A stretch of DNA of 64,000 nt from Agapetus fuscipes (GCA_951799405.1 OX637343.1:16222524-16286523), one strand, 5' to 3'. Positions 9,675 to 19,660 are shown, numbered from the stretch's first letter. The notes: a model not told the origin generated them from the sequence alone. Numbers and translations are program-made.

Positions 9675-10129
9675 TGTAACGAAATACACTGGTAGATGTT
9701 TATTGGTGTACGTGTGTTTTGAGAGAATGTTCTGGCCCAGACGATTGTAATTGTAAGGTGTGTATGTAGGTAGGAAATGGACTCTTCATGAAATAAATAT
9801 GTCCAGAATCGTCTATACAACTGTGGTAGTGGAAGTTTCTAGGGCAGGCTGGAATGGCCCCTAGGTTCCGCTATAAGAAGGGCGACAATGGGCTGAAGCG
9901 AGTCAGTCTTTCGAAGCACTCACACAGTGGAATATCTAGTTACTAGGGCGACCAATATGGTGTAAAATAAATGTAATCTGTACGAAATAAATAAGTGTGT
10001 TAAAATAAATCTGTTAGAATAAGTCTGTTAAAAATAAATCTATTGTAAGAAAGTCTGTGTAAATAAACTGTATGGCTAACTTGTGTTAAACTTGTGTTTT
10101 AATTAAAAGAACCCAGGAAAAACGTAACA
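9675..10129 (+). repeat. 3' LTR
   Basis: Same 455-bp sequence as 7181-7635. It ends CGTAACA and is followed by ATAT, the second target-site copy. Confidence 0.95.
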
Positions 10130-10365
10130 ATATTTAAAAGAACTCTCACATTATCGAGTTTTACGGTTTTTTTTAGCTCAAATTGTGTAGAATTTGATTC
10201 ATAAGACAACTGCATGACAAAGTCATATTTGACAAGATTGGCGTATACCTACCTACGGTAAACAAGAACTGGGGAAGCGTTTTGTGTAAAAAATTAGAAA
10301 ATAATTCAGTCCTTATACCAGGGAACGGCGGTAGGAGTTGCAAGGTTTATGTCCATGTTAGTTAG

Positions 10366-11784
10366 TTACTTAAAAAATCAATTGTTACACCAATTCTCAA
10401 AAAATCAAGCCTTCCAGCTGATTCTGTGGAAAATTATAGACCTGTGTCGTCCGTTCCTTTTATATCGAAAATTATTGAGAAGGCCGTTGTTTGGCAACTC
10501 ACTCAGCACATGGAGCGAGGCGGATATCTGTCTAAGTTTCAGTCAGCATATAGAAAAGCTCATTCCACTGAGACTGCCTTACTTCGCATTGTGAATGATG
10601 TGATAGCTGCGGTTGGGGACGGTGCTCTTGCCATGGTGGCAGTACTTGACATGAGCGCTGCCTTCGACACTGTTGATCACAGTATACTCATCACTAAGCT
10701 TGATAGGTTGTACGGAGTCCGAGGAGGAGTATCTAAATTGCTATCTTCATATCTGAAAGGCAGATGTCAGACTGTGGATGTTGATGGTGAGTCATCAGGT
10801 ATGCCCATGGACTGTGGTGTGCCTCAGGGATCTGTGCTCGGGCCTTTACTTTTTACCCTGTACACAAATGATCTTGAGAGCACTGTACTGATGAACGGCA
10901 CCAGCTACTATTCTTATGCTGATGATATTCTACTTTGTCGTTTCTGTCAGCCATCTATGACAGATGCCTGTAGTCTTGAGATGGTCCGGTGCATTGAAGT
11001 GGTGGCTGAGTGGATGGCAAGGTGTCGCCTTAGAATGAATCCAGACAAGACAGAATTCATCTGGATGTCGTCTCCTGGTAGGAAACACTTGCTTGGCTCT
11101 TCACCAATTAAAGTAATGGGCCTGGATGTATATCCATCTAGCTCAATTAAGTTTCTTGGGGTCCATCTTGACAACACTCTCTCCATGAGTACGCAAATAA
11201 GCTCGACTGTGAGCTCCTGTTTTTTTCACCTGAGGCAGTTGAGATGGGTCAGAAACTGTTTGACATCCGAAGCTGCTAAGATTCTCATTGCGTCCTTTGT
11301 TGTGTCGAGACTGGATTATTGCAATGGTCTGTTCTGGGGTCTTCCAAGGTTTCAGCAGTCTAGACTGCAATCCGTCTTTAATGCTGCAGCCAAATTACTT
11401 TTAGGAGGACGAAAAACTGACCATGTCTCTCCTCTGTTGCGGCGCCTTCATTGGCTGCGAGTCCCAGAGAGGATTGAGTACAAAATATGTGTTTCTGTTT
11501 TTAATGCCCTCAGAGGAGTTGCCCCATCGTACTTGTGTGAATTGTGCAGAGTCGACCAGATAGGTGGAAAACGATGCACTCTTCGTTCTGCACAGAGTGA
11601 CGCCGTAAACAGGCTTCAACTGCCTCTTCGACGGAACAGAACTGGTTTCGGAGACAGGGCTTTTAGTTCGGCTGGTCCATCCTGCTGGAATAGTCTACCT
11701 CTGGAGTTGAGAACAGAGACCAGTGTTGGCAGTTTCAGGAAGTTGCTTAAGACACATTTGTTTAACAGAAGCTTCAACACATAA
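10366..11784 (+). CDS. Reverse transcriptase of a CR1/L2-like LINE (partial, frame open)
   Basis: The frame is open from 10366, with the first Met at 10426 inside the RT domain, so that Met is not the native start. Recognisable RT blocks in order: ENYRPVSSVPFISKIIEK, FQSAYRKAHSTETALL, VAVLDMSAAFDTVDHSIL, GVPQGSVLGPLLFTLYTNDL, the catalytic YADD (10915-10926), and KTEFIWM followed by IKFLGVHLD. The thumb and C-terminal region end in FGDRAFSSAGPSCWNSLPLELR, a motif typical of the CR1/L2 group. There are no internal stops in about 470 codons, so the copy is young, but it lacks the endonuclease and cannot be a complete ORF2. Confidence 0.88.
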   Translation, partial: LLKKSIVTPILKKSSLPADSVENYRPVSSVPFISKIIEKAVVWQLTQHMERGGYLSKFQSAYRKAHSTETALLRIVNDVIAAVGDGALAMVAVLDMSAAFDTVDHSILITKLDRLYGVRGGVSKLLSSYLKGRCQTVDVDGESSGMPMDCGVPQGSVLGPLLFTLYTNDLESTVLMNGTSYYSYADDILLCRFCQPSMTDACSLEMVRCIEVVAEWMARCRLRMNPDKTEFIWMSSPGRKHLLGSSPIKVMGLDVYPSSSIKFLGVHLDNTLSMSTQISSTVSSCFFHLRQLRWVRNCLTSEAAKILIASFVVSRLDYCNGLFWGLPRFQQSRLQSVFNAAAKLLLGGRKTDHVSPLLRRLHWLRVPERIEYKICVSVFNALRGVAPSYLCELCRVDQIGGKRCTLRSAQSDAVNRLQLPLRRNRTGFGDRAFSSAGPSCWNSLPLELRTETSVGSFRKLLKTHLFNRSFNT

Positions 11785-11785
11785 A

Positions 11786-11822
11786 AGCGCCCTTGGGGTG
11801 GCTAGTGCCACTAAACGGCGCT
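11786..11822 (+). other. LINE 3' terminal two-level hairpin
   Basis: The outer stem AGCGCC (11786-11791) pairs with GGCGCT (11817-11822); the inner stem GTGGC (11798-11802) pairs with GCCAC (11807-11811). Equivalent structures with compensatory changes are found in three other LINE fragments and in SINE1, suggesting a reverse-transcriptase recognition site. Confidence 0.65.
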
Positions 11823-11990
11823 GTATACAAATTGTCCAATTATTATTATTATTTAGGTTCTCTTTATTTGTATGCACACATGCAGAATGTGTGGGCGCGA
11901 ACCTACATGTACCTGTCTGTAGGCATGCATTTAATATGAGACTTAAATGTTAACATATCTTTGCAGCTTAGATTATAGATATATATCGAT

Positions 11991-12844
11991 AGGTATAATT
12001 TGAAAAAAAAAGGTCTTTAAGTTAAAAAATAGCAGTAGCCAGAATAAGGTCATTAATAATAGGTCATAAATGATTTAAATTATTTGATTTGAAATAAAGC
12101 TGAATGAATTTAAATAAAATAGTCGATGGCAAGTATGATGATTTCTTTATTTATACAAAATTAAAATCCATAGAAGTGACGTTTTCTTTGAAAAAAAAAC
12201 AGTAATCTACTCAAAAAGAAAATTATACAATGAAAAAGTGAGAGTAACGGTAGGTTTTTCCGTAAAAAAATGCACGAATGTCAAAAGTTTTTCACAATAA
12301 GTATTATCAGCTAATTTCATCTGTGATGTCGCTTAATATTTTGGGCACCGTGATAATATCAACGTAACATTATATTATGTATGTAGATAAAACAGAAATG
12401 TAAACAAAATATTTTTTTACATTTTTTTTACAAAAACAGTTACATGTAAAGTAACAAAAACCTATTTCTGACCCTAACAGATGTGTTGTGTTAGACCACA
12501 AACAAAACTTGTTTGTAGTTTTTTTTTTTGACACTTAGATACATTTCCAGTGTGACTGTCAACCCTGTTAAAATCCAGGGTTAGCTCTGTGAGGCGTTAA
12601 ATGTAGTTTTAAAAGTAGTTTTAGCGCTGACTTAGGTACACACTAACGCCTGGATATCTCTAAAAGGTTTTCCTAATAAAATAACACTCTTGTTCTATTT
12701 TTACGTATGTGGAAATTACATTTTCGTCCTAATAAATGTATTATTTTAGAGCTTTTGTTTGTTTTGTCACATTATGTATTTTAGTTGAACTCTCCTCGCC
12801 ATATTTTGAACTGTTACGAGGGTTAGAAAAAAAAACTCCGGCTG
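11991..12844. other. No gene seen
   Basis: AT-rich sequence without supported ORF, repeat boundary or RNA gene. Confidence 0.4.
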
Positions 12845-13100
12845 TGTTCCTTAACTTATAGGTTGGTATGCGGCTGACCACCCATGTTGTATCAAATGGT
12901 TCACTTTGCCAAGGTCACCCCTGTTTCAGGGAAGGTCGGCAAGAGTTTCAGGGTGTATGTTGTCAGGGTAATGTGAGATTCGGGTTTTTATATTGTAGGA
13001 CCACATGCGGCATGCTTAAGCGCGAGCTTGTACGTGTCTGGTTGTGAGAATGCATGTAATGTGAATCTCCAATGTAACACATCTTTGCCTTTTAGATCAG
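12845..13100 (+). repeat. Family A copy
   Basis: Starts TTCCTTAACTTATAGG, close to the exact common left boundary, with the full core and a GCATGCTTAAGCGCGAGCTTG block. The tail is replaced by CTTTTAGATCAGG, so the 3' end is altered. Confidence 0.8.
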
Positions 13101-13364
13101 GATCCCTTACCTGTGAAAATAAAGATGATATGGCACACTTTTCTGATCCATTTTTCTTAGTCTATTTTTCGGGGTAAAGCGTTTAGAATCGAGTTTTTTT
13201 TAATGTCGGGGTTGCGAAATGAAGTCTGCACGTAAATTTCAGCAGACAATAATGTGTCGTCACCCGGCCAGGTTGCTAGAATTTTTTTAAGCAGATTTCA
13301 AAGACAATAATTTTGTATGTCACCCATATTTAAAACTCGCTTTCTTATTACATGTTGGGTAACA

Positions 13365-13470
13365 ATAAAATGTCCCCCCCCCCCAGTTCTTGTTTGTGTT
13401 ATCGATAATTAGATTCACAAATGACCTTTTAATTAAATTGTCCTAAGAATTACATTTTCCTCACTTTGAG
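13365..13470 (-). repeat. Family B relic
   Basis: A C-rich start (CCCCCCCCCAGTTCTTGTTTG) and the internal GTCCTAAGAATTACATT block match the family B terminus and inner part, but the copy is incomplete. Confidence 0.45.
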
Positions 13471-13475
13471 CTAAG

Positions 13476-13602
13476 ATCTAATCTAACCTAAGACGCAAAG
13501 ATATGTAACATCGGGGATTCATATTATATGCATTCTCACAAGCAGACACAAATTATTTTGCGCTTAAACAAGCCGCATGTAAAACTACAATATAAAACCG
13601 AT
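13476..13602 (-). repeat. Family A 3' fragment
   Basis: (TAATC)n-type tail, then GCAAAGATATGTAAC and the ACAAGCAGACAC block. It breaks where the next element's LINE sequence begins. Confidence 0.65.
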
Positions 13603-14062
13603 GAAAGAAGGTTGTGAAGACCAAAAATGGTGGTTGATCTGTAAATGCTGGCGGTTAAGGCTAAGGCTTTCAAAATTTAAATTTTCATTTTTTATACAAC
13701 ATGTTTTGTAGATTTTAATTTAATTTAATTTTTTTGTTTTATTGCTCAGTGATTGCATGTTTTATATACTGAACTGTAATTACTTAATTTTAATTAAAAT
13801 ATTCCTTGTCTTATAGGTTAGTATGAGGCTGTCCACCCATACTGTAAAAAATAATTAATTCACTTTGCCAACATCTCCCCTGTGTCAGGGAAGGTCGGCA
13901 AAAGTTGTAGGGTTTATGTTCATTTAAGTCTAGATTTTATTTGCAAGTACACATGCAGCATTTGTAAACGCAAACTACACGTGTTTGCTTTTGGGCATGC
14001 ATTTGATATAAGCTTTCAATGTTAATATATCTTTGCAACTTAGACCATTGATTGGCTGTTGA
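13603..14062 (+). mobile_element. RTE-like LINE 3' end with family A
   Basis: The short coding end (TGGTTGATCTGTAAATGCTGG region, on which GGCGGTTGATCTGTAATG recurs at 26580 and 29765) is followed by an AT-rich spacer and a complete family A to 14055. Confidence 0.7.
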
Positions 14063-14077
14063 CATTCCCTAAAGATT

Positions 14078-14325
14078 TGGGTGTCAGAAATGATTTCCCG
14101 TTTCGGTGTTTATTTCAAACCCCAAAATAAAATACTGGCAAGGTTTACTCAACCTTCACAAGAAGTGAGTACCAGCCCTCTCGGGAGCTGGGAAACCCCC
14201 ACTTCAACTGAAGTGGTTGGCGTAAGGCCGGCCCCCTTACCTGTAAAAATAAATAGGTTTAACTCGCCACATGTGACCCCTTCGGGGATAACGCGGCAAA
14301 AAGTTTCACTATATGTGTATTCAAA
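14078..14325 (+). repeat. SINE2 copy lacking its tRNA head
   Basis: Runs from GGTGTCAGAAATGATTTCCC to the CCCTTCGGGGATAACGCGGC hairpin-like block and CACTATATGTGT. The tRNA-like head is absent. Confidence 0.75.
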
Positions 14326-15046
14326 ATGTTATTTTTCAGCCATGTTTACAAAAAAAAAACTCACATTCCATATTATTATTGACTGAAGATTTATTCTGAC
14401 TGAAATTGACGCTCCTAGCATGGAAAATTTTGACACGTCCTTCTCGGTGAAAGTTTGTAACACGATTTGCACTAAGCTGTTAAAAGTTATCTCTCGAGGT
14501 TTTCTTTTTTCACTGTTTGCATCTCTTGCGGTTCGTAGGGAAATTCTGGAAACTTTTACCTAATTTTATTCCAATTTCGATAGTTTGCGTGCGATGCAAA
14601 GTTTTGACTAAGTCCATGTCGATATTAGCATCTATTTAACGGATATGTTGTTTTTGTGTTACAAATATTTAAGTCCAAATAATATTAGAGTTAACGAAGG
14701 TATTAAAGACTTATTTTTAAAAGAAAAATCATAAATAATGAATAAAGTGTTATAATTTTACCAGGTCAATTTAATAACAAGTGCGGTTATTTAAGGTACG
14801 GTTCACACACGATACGTACACATAGTTGCTTTTGAACTGTATAGCTCGGCAGCTTAGAGACAAGTCTGGCTACAGAGCATCTCGGTCTCTATTTATAGGT
14901 GAGAAAAAGAGTTATTCTCAAAACATTTAAAGCTGGCGCATGCGAAGTTTTGTCATAACATTATACTTAGAATATTCGAGTTCACACTCACACAATCTCA
15001 AAAAAACATAAATATCAAATTATACACCATTTTATTAAAGCCTAAT
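14326..15046. other. No gene seen
   Basis: AT-rich, no supported ORF or repeat assignment. Confidence 0.4.
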
Positions 15047-15050
15047 ATTT

Positions 15051-15305
15051 CGCTGCCTTAGTTCTTGTTTATCGTATACGCCATTGAGAAAATTTTACAT
15101 GAGCAATGTTTGCATGTGTACTGGACCAATGTTTCTTATGAAAACCAGAACTTTATTTAAAAAATATTTAAAAGAACTCTCACATTATCGAGTTTTATGG
15201 TTTTTCTTAGCTCAGATTTTGTAGAATTTGATTCATAAGACAACTGCATGACAAAGTCATATTAGACAAGATTGGCGTATTCGATAAACAAGAACTGGGG
15301 GAGCG
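15051..15305 (+). mobile_element. Family B MITE, intact
   Basis: 255 bp between CGCTGCCTTAGTTCTTG and CAAGAACTGGGGGAGCG, with ATTT target duplications at 15047-15050 and 15306-15309. It serves as the reference copy for the interrupted one at 7060. Confidence 0.88.
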
Positions 15306-15942
15306 ATTTCACGAATATTTGGCAAATTCTACAATTTTGTTTTGGCTTTCCTCACTTGCATTTTTTGACTAATCTTGTTGTTCCTTTTGCATATAGAATT
15401 ATTCTGATTTTTAGAAATTTCTGATAAAACTCTCTCATCCTGGTTTACAGAGAATTATTAAAAGTATGAAGATAACAAAAAAAACAATCTGAGTATAATT
15501 TTATTCAAATACAAAAATATTTTCGTGTTTTGCCAAGGCTTGAGAAAGTACAAAAAAAAAACAATTAAATGTTTCAGCAAAGTCAATAGTTGTCTCGGTG
15601 AAACAGAAGATTGCTTTTATCGAGCCAATTCAATATTTCCCACAAAAAACAAACAAAATCCAAGAAAAATAACTTTTTACATCAATCATTGAAGACTACG
15701 ACCTTGGCGATATCCGAAAGCGAAGTGAAAATAATGATTACCTATTGGAATCCAAGCATTGAGTAATAACATAGCGGAGCAGATACTAACTTACTGCATT
15801 GATACATACCATAGCCCATATTTGTCTCAGTCCTGTTAAACGTGCAGTTGTGTAGTCATACAAAACATATTTTTACGTCTCAAATTTTATCTTTTCTTGC
15901 TTTCTCCATTTTGTGTTGACATTCAATTATAACCATGCCATC
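15306..15942. other. No gene; start of an old repeat
   Basis: From about 15760 it resembles 6230 onward. The remainder is AT-rich and unassigned. Confidence 0.35.
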
Positions 15943-16122
15943 TATAATCTAAGTTGCAAGGATATATTCATTCAAAGCTCTTAGATGTATGCTCACAAAC
16001 AAACACGTGTAGTTCGCGCATACAAATGCTGATTGTGTACTTACAAATAAAATCCAAACTCAAATGAACATAAGCATTTTTTACAGTATGGGTGGTCAGC
16101 CTCATACCAACCTATAAGTCAA
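15943..16122 (-). repeat. Family A copy with internal deletion
   Basis: Tail CTATAATCTAAGTTGCAAGG and left boundary ACCTATAAGTCAAGGAA are intact, but the CAGGGAAGGTCGG core is deleted. It appears inserted in the old repeat shared with 6230-6640. Confidence 0.75.
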
Positions 16123-17299
16123 GGAAATAATGTCTTAAAATAAAGCATTTTACGTTTAGAATTCGACAATTTTATCGATCAAAAGATTTATACCACATAA
16201 ATACTATGATCGGACTAGTTCAAGTATGGTAGGTGCGCACGCGGCAATGCTACTACATACTTTTCTAGAAACATTTACACATTTGCTATACTTTTTTGTA
16301 TACATGGAAATGCAACTGTTAAGTTCTTTGTTCTCTTTCACACTAATGGGTATTTTCTAAAGTAGGTTGAAACAGATATAATATACATATTATATATATA
16401 AATAGCAAATACACATAAATATTTAGGTACCTAGGTAGATTTATCATTTATAGCTGATGAGAGTTGTATATAAGTAGGATTATTTATTTTAATTACCAAG
16501 GGTGAAGAAATTTAGAAAGAAGCCACTAGATTAAAATGTGCTTCGAGAGGCTTCTGGCAGAATTGGCCTCTCGTAACTTCTATTGCTGAGGTAAAAAAGG
16601 ACGTGAACAGCTTGCAGGGGCGCAGTTTTCATACAAAACTCTACTTTTAAACACAAAAGACAGTATAAGTGAACACAAATCATCTGTGAAATAAATGTAA
16701 ATTGTTAAATAAATGCAACAGTGTAAAAATAAATAAAACTGTAAAAAATGTCCTGTAAAGAAGATCTGTTATTTTTTATTTGAAGAATATTTAAACTCTA
16801 AAAACTAAACAATATTATAATGTCTTTATTTTCGTTAAAATTATTTCTAGCTCACAGATTTCATAAGTCAATGAATCCGAGTTTGTTTTCAAACAACCCG
16901 TCTTGTGTTTCCACTTCCGATGAAGAATATCTCAGTACCTACAAAACATTACAACGTAAATCCCTAACCCTCTCGTAAACAGAAAAAAAGTTTAAACACT
17001 AAAATACACACTAGAGGCGCTATTGTATCTGCCATACACTTTTCTTGTTTTCAGCTAAGTATTTACGTAACTTTTTATACTTTGAGAACAGAATGTTCCA
17101 GAATATGATTTTTCCGGGTAGGTGAATTTTCCCAATAAAACTTAATTATTATTTGGTTCTTTGCCTGATAAACGAATCACTCTCAAAGCATTTTCATACA
17201 GAGAAAAAAAAACTGTGGTTTGTTTCCATTATTTGTACGATATAATCAAGTCAATCATTTCTTTTAATGCCGAATAATAATATTTTACTGCTTTGATAA
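16123..17299. other. No gene seen
   Basis: 16170-16390 continues the repeat shared with 6420-6640. The rest is AT-rich without a supported gene. Confidence 0.35.
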
Positions 17300-17437
17300 T
17301 GTCCGGTCGATAGCTCAGTTGGTAGAGTGCTTGCATTCCATGCCGTGCGGTTGGGTTCGAATCTCACCGAGGGTGTCAGAAATGATTTCCCGTTTCGGTG
17401 TTTATTTCAAACGCCAAAATAAAATACCGGCAAGGTT
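17300..17437 (+). repeat. SINE2 5' portion with tRNA-like head
   Basis: The clearest SINE2 head: A-box region TAGCTCAGTTGGTAGAGTGC and B-box GGTTCGAATCTC, followed by GGTGTCAGAAATGATTTCCC. It is truncated at 17437, where a hairpin/hammerhead unit begins. Confidence 0.75.
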
Positions 17438-17450
17438 CACAATAAATGAT

Positions 17451-17549
17451 GGGCTTCTTCAGCGTGAAGTATGATGATGAAGATGATCTTGATGAGAACT
17501 GTGATGAGATCACCTTCGTCATCATACTTCACGCTGAAGAAGCCCATTC
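17451..17549. repeat. 39-bp-arm inverted repeat
   Basis: The arms 17451-17489 and 17511-17549 are inverse complements with about two mismatches and a ~21-bp loop. The right arm ends inside the hammerhead core, so the two form one structural unit. Confidence 0.85.
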
Positions 17550-17576
17550 TAGAAATGGGCGAAACGTCCGGAAGCT
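17527..17576 (+). ncRNA. Hammerhead ribozyme-like motif (Penelope type)
   Basis: Core CTGAAGA (17534-17540), stem II GCCCATT/AATGGGC (17542-17548 with 17554-17560), GAAAC (17561-17565) and a GTC cleavage triplet (17566-17568). The flanks CTTCACG and CGGAAG can form stem I with one bulge. Minimal hammerheads with almost no stem III are known from Penelope-like elements. Activity is not shown. Confidence 0.65.
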
Positions 17577-17959
17577 CGAGCTCCCACGACCACGGCAACA
17601 GATTTCGGAAAACATCACTCCAGCATCATTGGCCGGCCGTGTAAGCCTAAAACTCTTACTTAACTTAAATGAGTTCTCATGTGTTTCTTATTTCGGGTTA
17701 TGATGCGACTGATTGTGTTTGTTATATAGAAGGGAAAGGGAGTTAGAGAATGATCATCCACACGACGGACTGATCAAATGAAGATAGCAGCAGGCACCTA
17801 GATGGTCGACGCGTTGCAGGCAGAGCAGTCAAAAGAGAACTCAATAAATGTGGTTGCTTCCATAAGGGTCGCAACCCTCAGCAATAAGGGACAGGATAAA
17901 GGAGAATATATTTTCTCTATGTAAAATGAGTGTTCTACGATTTTATAAAATCCTTGACT

Positions 17960-18185
17960 TTTAATTAAGTATGAGGCTGACCACCCATGTTGTAAAAAGT
18001 CGTTCATTTTTCCAACGCCACTCAGGGGACGTCGGCAAAAGTTGCAGCGCCTATATTCATTTGCGGTTGTTTTTTTATTGTAAGTACAAATACAGCATTT
18101 GTAAGCGCGACCTGACTTGTGTCTGTATGTGGGCATGCATTAGATATGAGTTTTTGAATCTTTGCATCTTTGATAATATATTATT
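17960..18185 (+). repeat. Family A copy
   Basis: From TATGAGGCTGACCACCCATG to GCATTAGATATGAG, with a degenerate 3' end and the CAGGGAAGG core shortened. Confidence 0.7.
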
Positions 18186-18775
18186 ATGTTGATAGATTGG
18201 ATTTAAAAGATTCCGCAAGCAAACAAAAAACATTTTTTTTTTTTCTGATTTACATAAGAATTATTTAAATATTTCTATTTTAAGCAGTTACAAATATTGT
18301 AAACAAATTTATTCAATGACGCAGTTTTAACAAAAAGAAAATCGTTTAAGAAATATTAACGGAAACCAAAAAAAAACTTATAGAAATAATACAATATTGC
18401 TTTAAAAATCGTCCCCAAGAGAAGAGGTTTTATTAAGATGACAAAAAAGAAGTACTTACAAAGGAAAAGTATTTTTGTAAAAAGGCTTTATGGATGGTGT
18501 TTCTTTATATTAGAAGGGCAGGGAAGAAAACAGTCCTGATGGTTAAGGGTTGAAAGTTTTTTATAGGGCTCTCTAGGGCATTTATAAAGAGCCACCCCAT
18601 AGACTTTTGTATAATTTTCCGGCACCATAATCTAAAATTATGACAACGGGTTTTTTTTTATTGAAAAACTCCATATTGCTGGGGAGAAGTTGAGCCGTAT
18701 TTAAATTTAAGTAGAAACAAAAATATGAATTTGTATTGCAAACAAAACAATACCAAAATCTGAATCTCCTTGATT
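18186..18775. other. No gene seen
   Basis: AT-rich with poly(T) runs near 18232. No supported feature. Confidence 0.4.
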
Positions 18776-18892
18776 GATTTATACCTTGCTATGAGGTGAA
18801 GCACCATTACTGTAAAAAAAATGGTTCACTTTTCCATTTTCAAAGTCACCCCTGTTTCAGGAAATGTCAGCAAAAGTTACAAAAGTTGATGA
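18776..18892 (+). repeat. Family A 5' fragment
   Basis: Diverged first ~110 bp (TATGAGGTGAAGCACCATTACTG, TCACCCCTGTTTCAGG), then breaks off. Confidence 0.6.
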
Positions 18893-19406
18893 TCTCAAAA
18901 AGAAGTGGCATCAAAAGAAGAAGAAGAAATTAAATAAAAATTAAGGATAATTTAGTATTTATTTTTATAATTTCAACATACATACGTCTTTTTTTTGTAT
19001 CACATTAAATAGCATTGTAAGATAAACAAACTTAATTTTTTCCTAAGTAAGTTACTGTGGTATTTACCATTAAATAAGCCTCATAGCTCTGTCCTGCTTT
19101 AGTTTTTCTCCTTGATCTTTGTAAGGACGTGTTACGACAAATCGTCCAAAGAGAACTCGGCCATAGATAACTCGTTCAGAGACACCACGCACAATTTGGT
19201 CACACAACAGTTTGTCCACACGATTTTTCATTTCACGACATTTCGATCACAGACAACTCGTCCACAGGAACAATAGTCGTGGACAATTACGTCACACAAC
19301 AGTTCGCCTATACATTTTTTTGGTCAAAGATATTTGGTCACTTACAATGTAGGTGTACAGAATTCTGGCAGTCGCTGGTGAATTTCGGATTGGGCTTCAA
19401 CAAAAA

Positions 19407-19460
19407 GGAAATTTACTAAGAATATATTTAAGTACTTAAATATATTCTTAGTAAATTTCC
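19407..19460. repeat. 54-bp perfect palindrome
   Basis: 27 bases starting GGAAATTTACTAAG are followed with no spacer by their exact inverse complement; the centre lies between 19433 and 19434. Confidence 0.95.
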
Positions 19461-19627
19461 TACTCTTCACTTAACTATTTATTTTTGTCCATACTGTTCT
19501 TAGTATACAACTTGATAAATTCACAAAGCTATTCTTTATAATTTTTCATATTTCTCCTAATTCTACTGTGTGTATAATATTCATTTTGCTTTATATAGTC
19601 TCCCATTATTTTAAGATTTCAGTTTCT

Positions 19628-19660
19628 CTGAGGATGGCCAAGAGGCCGAAACCGGTCACG
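19628..19660 (+). ncRNA. Hammerhead ribozyme-like motif
   Basis: CTGAGGA (19628-19634), stem II GGCC/GGCC (19636-19639 with 19644-19647), GAAAC (19648-19652) and a GTC triplet (19655-19657). It lies 170 bp past the perfect palindrome. Stem I is weak, so this may be inactive or work only as a dimer. Confidence 0.55.

Larger units (their letters stand above)
7181..10129 (+). mobile_element. Non-autonomous LTR retrotransposon carrying a DEK-derived gene
   Basis: A 2949-bp unit with 455-bp LTRs that I find identical base by base, TG...CA termini, a PBS position, a polypurine tract and an ATAT duplication (7177-7180 and 10130-10133). Excising the unit plus one ATAT restores a family B sequence with the same spacing as the copies at 15051 and 63356. 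No protease, reverse transcriptase, RNase H or integrase is present; the interior is a single gag/DEK ORF. It must have moved using enzymes supplied in trans, presumably from a Ty3/Gypsy-like relative (inference from the SAP-type gag start and PPT). Identical LTRs imply a very recent insertion. Its GC-rich coding interior contrasts sharply with the AT-rich surroundings. Confidence 0.93.
7060..10279 (+). mobile_element. Family B MITE interrupted by the LTR-DEK element
   Basis: The left half (7060-7180) begins CGCTGCGTTAGTTCTTG and the right half (10130-10279) ends CAAGAACTGGGGAAGCG. Together they match intact family B copies such as 15051-15305. TTTT target duplications lie at 7056-7059 and 10280-10283. 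The LTR element was inserted at the ATAT in the middle, so family B is older here. Confidence 0.9.
10357..11852 (+). mobile_element. CR1/L2-like non-LTR retrotransposon, 5'-truncated
   Basis: Contains an open reverse transcriptase C-terminal portion, a short 3' UTR with the two-level hairpin at 11786-11822 and an (ATT)n tail at 11838-11853. The endonuclease and N-terminal region are missing. Confidence 0.88.
10311..11990 (+). repeat. Family A copy split by a CR1/L2-like LINE
   Basis: Family A runs CAGGGAACGGCGGTAGGAGT to TTTATGTCCATG (10356) and resumes at about 11853 with the expected GGTTCTCTTTATTTGTATGC, ending GCAGCTTAGATTATAGAT. The copy at 46793 (-) shows the uninterrupted order. Confidence 0.8.

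Noticed and set aside
8334..9820. Several long minus-strand ORFs opposite the gag-DEK ORF (for example 8334-8975, 9127-9612, 9332-9820)
   Set aside because: They mirror the GC-rich, lysine/glutamate-rich codons of the plus-strand gene and have no recognisable motifs.
7181..10129. Native DEK locus that merely has LTRs nearby
   Set aside because: LTRs, PBS, PPT and target duplication frame the unit exactly, there are no introns, and the family B host sequence continues directly on both sides.
10426..11784. Complete LINE ORF2 starting at the first methionine
   Set aside because: That methionine lies inside the RT fingers; endonuclease and N-terminal RT are missing and the frame is open upstream only to 10366.
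15700..15760. Possible hammerhead at GATATCCGAAAGCG
   Set aside because: No CTGANGA partner at the right distance and no stem II.
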